Part shown: positions 61,986 to 64,000 of the stretch, in pieces
Layout of the letters: each line of letters starts with the position of its first letter
Position numbering within the stretch: position 1 is the stretch's first letter
Assembly (NCBI GenBank): GCA_031127075.1
Contig: JARIFA010000002.1
Coordinates: 20,088 to 84,087 of the forward strand
Origin: Gemmatimonadota bacterium
GTDB taxonomy: Bacteria > Gemmatimonadota > Gemmatimonadetes > Gemmatimonadales > Gemmatimonadaceae
Length of the DNA stretch: 64,000 bases
Direction of reading: 5' to 3'
Program-made: the position numbers and the translations under genes
Notes under the pieces: model-generated
Database searches by the model: none
The model's input: only the letters and a program-made list of their open reading frames with translations
Told to the model about the DNA's origin: nothing

Positions 61986-62017
61986 AAGCGCCGCCGTGTA
62001 GAGACACGGCGGCGCTT
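61986..62017 (+). terminator. Intrinsic terminator of the TonB receptor gene
   Basis: A perfect 14-bp stem (aagcgccgccgtgt / acacggcggcgctt) with loop agag followed by a short T-rich tail (tcatctg). Confidence 0.8.
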
Positions 62018-62072
62018 TCATCTGTATCAGGACGTCTCGTCCTCTCGTCTCCTTCACCTTGGTATTGACCTT

Positions 62073-63485
62073 ATGCGAACCCTGCCCTGGCGCGCGTCCG
62101 CCCTCGCGGCCCTCGTCCTCGTCGCCGCGTGCAATCAGAGCGACGCCACGACTGAGCCGGAGATCCCGACCGGCGCGGCGGTGATCTCCACCGACATCAC
62201 CATCAGCCGTACGCTGTTCAAGGACACCACGTACACCCTTTCGGGCTTCATCAAGGTCACGAACGGTGCGACGCTGACGATCCAGCCGGGCACGGTCATC
62301 AAGGGCGATTACAACATCGTCGGCTCGTCGCTCTTCATCACGCGCGGCGCGAAGATCCAGGCCGTCGGCACGGCGGCGGCGCCGATCGTCTTTACCTCCT
62401 CGCAGCCGGCCGGCCAGCGGCTCGCGGGTGACTGGGGCGGCGTGATCATCATCGGCAACGGCATCATCAACCGCGCGGACCCGGTCATCCTCGAGGGCTC
62501 TGGGACCGGCGCCAACAACCCGCAGCAGATCTACAGCGCGGGCACGGACAACGCCGACAACAGCGGCACGCTCAAGTACGTCCGCATCGAGTTCGCTGGG
62601 TACGCGACCGCCACCGACCAGGAGCTCAACACCCTGACCCTCGCCGCCGTCGGCAGCGGCACGTCGATCGAGTACGTGCAGTCGCTGTACGGCCTCGACG
62701 ACTCCTTCGAGTGGTTCGGCGGCGCGGTCGACGCCAAGTACCTCGTCTCGTACGAGAGCGGTGACGACCACTTCGACATGTCGGAGGGCTACAAGGGTCG
62801 GCTCCAGTACCTGATCTCGTATCAGTCGGCGAAGCCGGCGATCCGTCCGGGCGCCGGCAACGCGTCGTCGGACCCGCAGGCCATCGAGAATGACGGCTGC
62901 AACGGCACCGGCTGCGCCGCGGGCCAGAACTCGACGCCGTTCACGACGCCGATCGTGGCGAACTTCACCCTCGTCGGCCCGGGCACCGGCACCGACATCG
63001 ACGCGACGAGCGGCGGTTACGGGATGATCCTCCGCCGTGGCACCGGCGGGTACTACGTGAACGGTGTGCTCGCCCGCTTCCCGAAGGGGGCGATGGGGCT
63101 CCGCGACACGCTCTCGACCCGCGTCCGGCTCAACGACGGCCTGCTCGACATCCGCAACCTGTTCATCGTTGAGACGCCGTCGATCTTCACCACGGCCTCC
63201 GGCGGCTTCGTCCTTGGCGACTCGGTCGCCCGGAACATCACCCGGGACGCCACCGCCACCACCGCGTCGCTCTTCGCGACGCTGACGCTGCCGGCTGCCT
63301 CGGCCGCCTCGTTCGACTGGTCTCCGAGCGCCACGTCGCCGATCGCGACGGGCGGTCTGCAAACCTTCTCGGGCAACCTCGCCACCGCGGCCGGGACCTT
63401 CGTGACGGGTACCGCGTTCCGCGGCGCGGCGGCCCCGGGCGGTGCCAAGTGGTGGACTGGCTGGACCTCGTACGCGAAGAACTGA
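62073..63485 (+). CDS. Surface lipoprotein with right-handed beta-helix-like repeats
   Basis: A 470-residue exported protein with signal RASALAALVLVAAC (lipidated Cys near residue 20). Residues about 35-420 are rich in short parallel-strand turns such as LSGFIKVTNGATLTIQPGTVIKGDYN, AAAPIVFTSS, AGDWGGVIIIGNGIIN, and RIEFAGYATATDQELNTLTLAAVG: a right-handed beta-helix pattern. The C-terminus KWWTGWTSYAKN is aromatic. It follows a TonB receptor, an arrangement common for surface capture proteins in Bacteroidetes-like systems. Function unknown; no catalytic motif seen. Confidence 0.78.
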   Translation: MRTLPWRASALAALVLVAACNQSDATTEPEIPTGAAVISTDITISRTLFKDTTYTLSGFIKVTNGATLTIQPGTVIKGDYNIVGSSLFITRGAKIQAVGTAAAPIVFTSSQPAGQRLAGDWGGVIIIGNGIINRADPVILEGSGTGANNPQQIYSAGTDNADNSGTLKYVRIEFAGYATATDQELNTLTLAAVGSGTSIEYVQSLYGLDDSFEWFGGAVDAKYLVSYESGDDHFDMSEGYKGRLQYLISYQSAKPAIRPGAGNASSDPQAIENDGCNGTGCAAGQNSTPFTTPIVANFTLVGPGTGTDIDATSGGYGMILRRGTGGYYVNGVLARFPKGAMGLRDTLSTRVRLNDGLLDIRNLFIVETPSIFTTASGGFVLGDSVARNITRDATATTASLFATLTLPAASAASFDWSPSATSPIATGGLQTFSGNLATAAGTFVTGTAFRGAAAPGGAKWWTGWTSYAKN

Positions 63486-63500
63486 CGTTACCTTGTCCTG

Positions 63501-63537
63501 CGAGCGGCCGGCGCCCAGTCCGGGTGCCGGCCGCTCG
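63501..63537 (+). terminator. Intrinsic terminator after the beta-helix lipoprotein
   Basis: A 16-bp stem, cgagcggccggcgccc against gggtgccggccgctcg, with loop agtcc and a tcgttt tail. Confidence 0.85.
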
Positions 63538-63565
63538 TCGTTTACGGCTCTTTCCTCTGACCCTC

Positions 63566-64000
63566 ATGCGTCACGCCCTCCGCTCCCTCCACCTCCCCCG
63601 ACGCACTGCGACCTCGCACGCGAGGCGTTGGGCCGTCGGCACGGTCTTCGTCGCCGTCACCGCCCTCGCCGGTGCCTGTGACGCGCGTGCGCCCCGGGAG
63701 TCCGCCGCCACGACCGGCGTGATCGACAGTGCCCTGCCAATCCCCGTGCTCCTCGAACGCTTCCGCGCCGCCACGACCGACACGCCGACGGTGCTCCGCG
63801 GCGGGGCGGAGCGTCCGGAGGCGTTGGTCCGTGCCCTCCTCGCCGCGGTCAGCGCCCGTGACACATCTACTTTGCGGTCGCTCGTGATGTCGCGCGCCGA
63901 GTTCGCCTGGCTCTACTATCCGCACACGAAGTACGTCGCCCGGCCCTATGAGCTCGGCCCTGAGCTCGTCTGGATTCAGCACGCCGCCGGCAGCGAGACG
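63566..64000 (+). CDS. Hypothetical lipoprotein, 3'-truncated by window end
   Basis: An open frame of 145 codons runs off the right edge with no stop. The N-terminus carries Arg-rich residues and then VGTVFVAVTALAGAC, a lipoprotein signal with lipidated Cys near residue 36. The visible body contains PVLLERFRAATTDTPTVLRGGAERPEALVRALLAAVSARDTSTLRSLVMSRAEFAWLYYPHTKY. I know of no function. An antisense frame covers most of it but lacks a signal or motif. A strong terminator precedes it, so it begins a new transcription unit. Confidence 0.75.
   Translation, partial: MRHALRSLHLPRRTATSHARRWAVGTVFVAVTALAGACDARAPRESAATTGVIDSALPIPVLLERFRAATTDTPTVLRGGAERPEALVRALLAAVSARDTSTLRSLVMSRAEFAWLYYPHTKYVARPYELGPELVWIQHAAGSET

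Noticed and set aside
63542..63982. Antisense 146-codon frame at the right edge
   Set aside because: The plus-strand frame from 63566 has a lipoprotein signal and protein-like composition and follows a terminator; the antisense frame has neither.

Overview
The window is a very GC-rich (by eye near 70%), densely packed bacterial chromosome segment with no insertion sequence, prophage, CRISPR array or rRNA operon. The mix suggests a soil or freshwater Gemmatimonadota-type bacterium: three large TonB-dependent receptors with N-terminal carboxypeptidase-regulatory-like domains, many short lipoproteins, ATP-type PEP carboxykinase beside a malic enzyme-phosphotransacetylase fusion, arsM/arsC, and the block ffh-rpsP-rimM-trmD-rplS-rnhB. 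This assignment is an inference. No stretch above about 300 bases lacks a gene.

Layout. 1-1.5 kb: end of an EnvC-like gene overlapping an endonuclease IV gene that carries a Lys-rich minisatellite. 1.6-4.9 kb: small exported Cys/His protein, TonB receptor and lipoprotein (minus strand). 4.9-10.1 kb: maeB, pckA and an HD hydrolase. 10.1-16 kb: small ORF, PP2C phosphatase, ABC exporter, uvrA. 16-22.9 kb: tRNA-Asn, atypical SDR, purE-purK, PNPOx-like protein, P1 peptidase, holB, moaC, beta-lactamase-fold hydrolase. 22.9-28.1 kb: PAS-GAF histidine kinase and NarL-type regulator, an outer-membrane-barrel/helical-domain chimera, a His-rich exported protein and tRNA-Lys. 28.2-31.2 kb: arsM, arsC, and a convergent ArsB/NhaD-type permease. 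31.2-35.4 kb: translation/SRP block. 35.6-42.4 kb: lon, SET-domain gene, phytase-like lipoprotein and TonB receptor. 42.5-47 kb: methyltransferase, two GT4 glycosyltransferases, phosphodiesterase and PAP2 phosphatase. 47-50.6 kb: HExxH lipoprotein, prepilin peptidase, SpoU methyltransferase, M48 lipoprotein. 50.6-55.8 kb: tightly overlapping nucleotide salvage operon (tandem 5'-nucleotidase, 76-aa protein, adenosine deaminase, purine nucleoside phosphorylase). 55.9-64 kb: uridine kinase, PhoB/PhoR-like pair, TonB receptor, beta-helix-like lipoprotein, and a lipoprotein cut by the window end.

Two themes run across the genes. First, many starts lie exactly 5-7 nt after a TANNNT -10-like hexamer (maeB, purE, holB, P1 peptidase, histidine kinase, lon, 5'-nucleotidase), which predicts leaderless mRNAs beside genes with normal Shine-Dalgarno sites. 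The divergent P1 peptidase/holB pair shares one overlapping -10 in an 18-bp gap. Second, the right half is rich in possible phosphorus acquisition functions (phytase with receptor, 5'-nucleotidase, PhoBR, phosphodiesterase, PAP2). Heptamer tandem arrays (CCCTGAC/ACCTGAC family) sit directly at gene ends in three otherwise ordinary operons.
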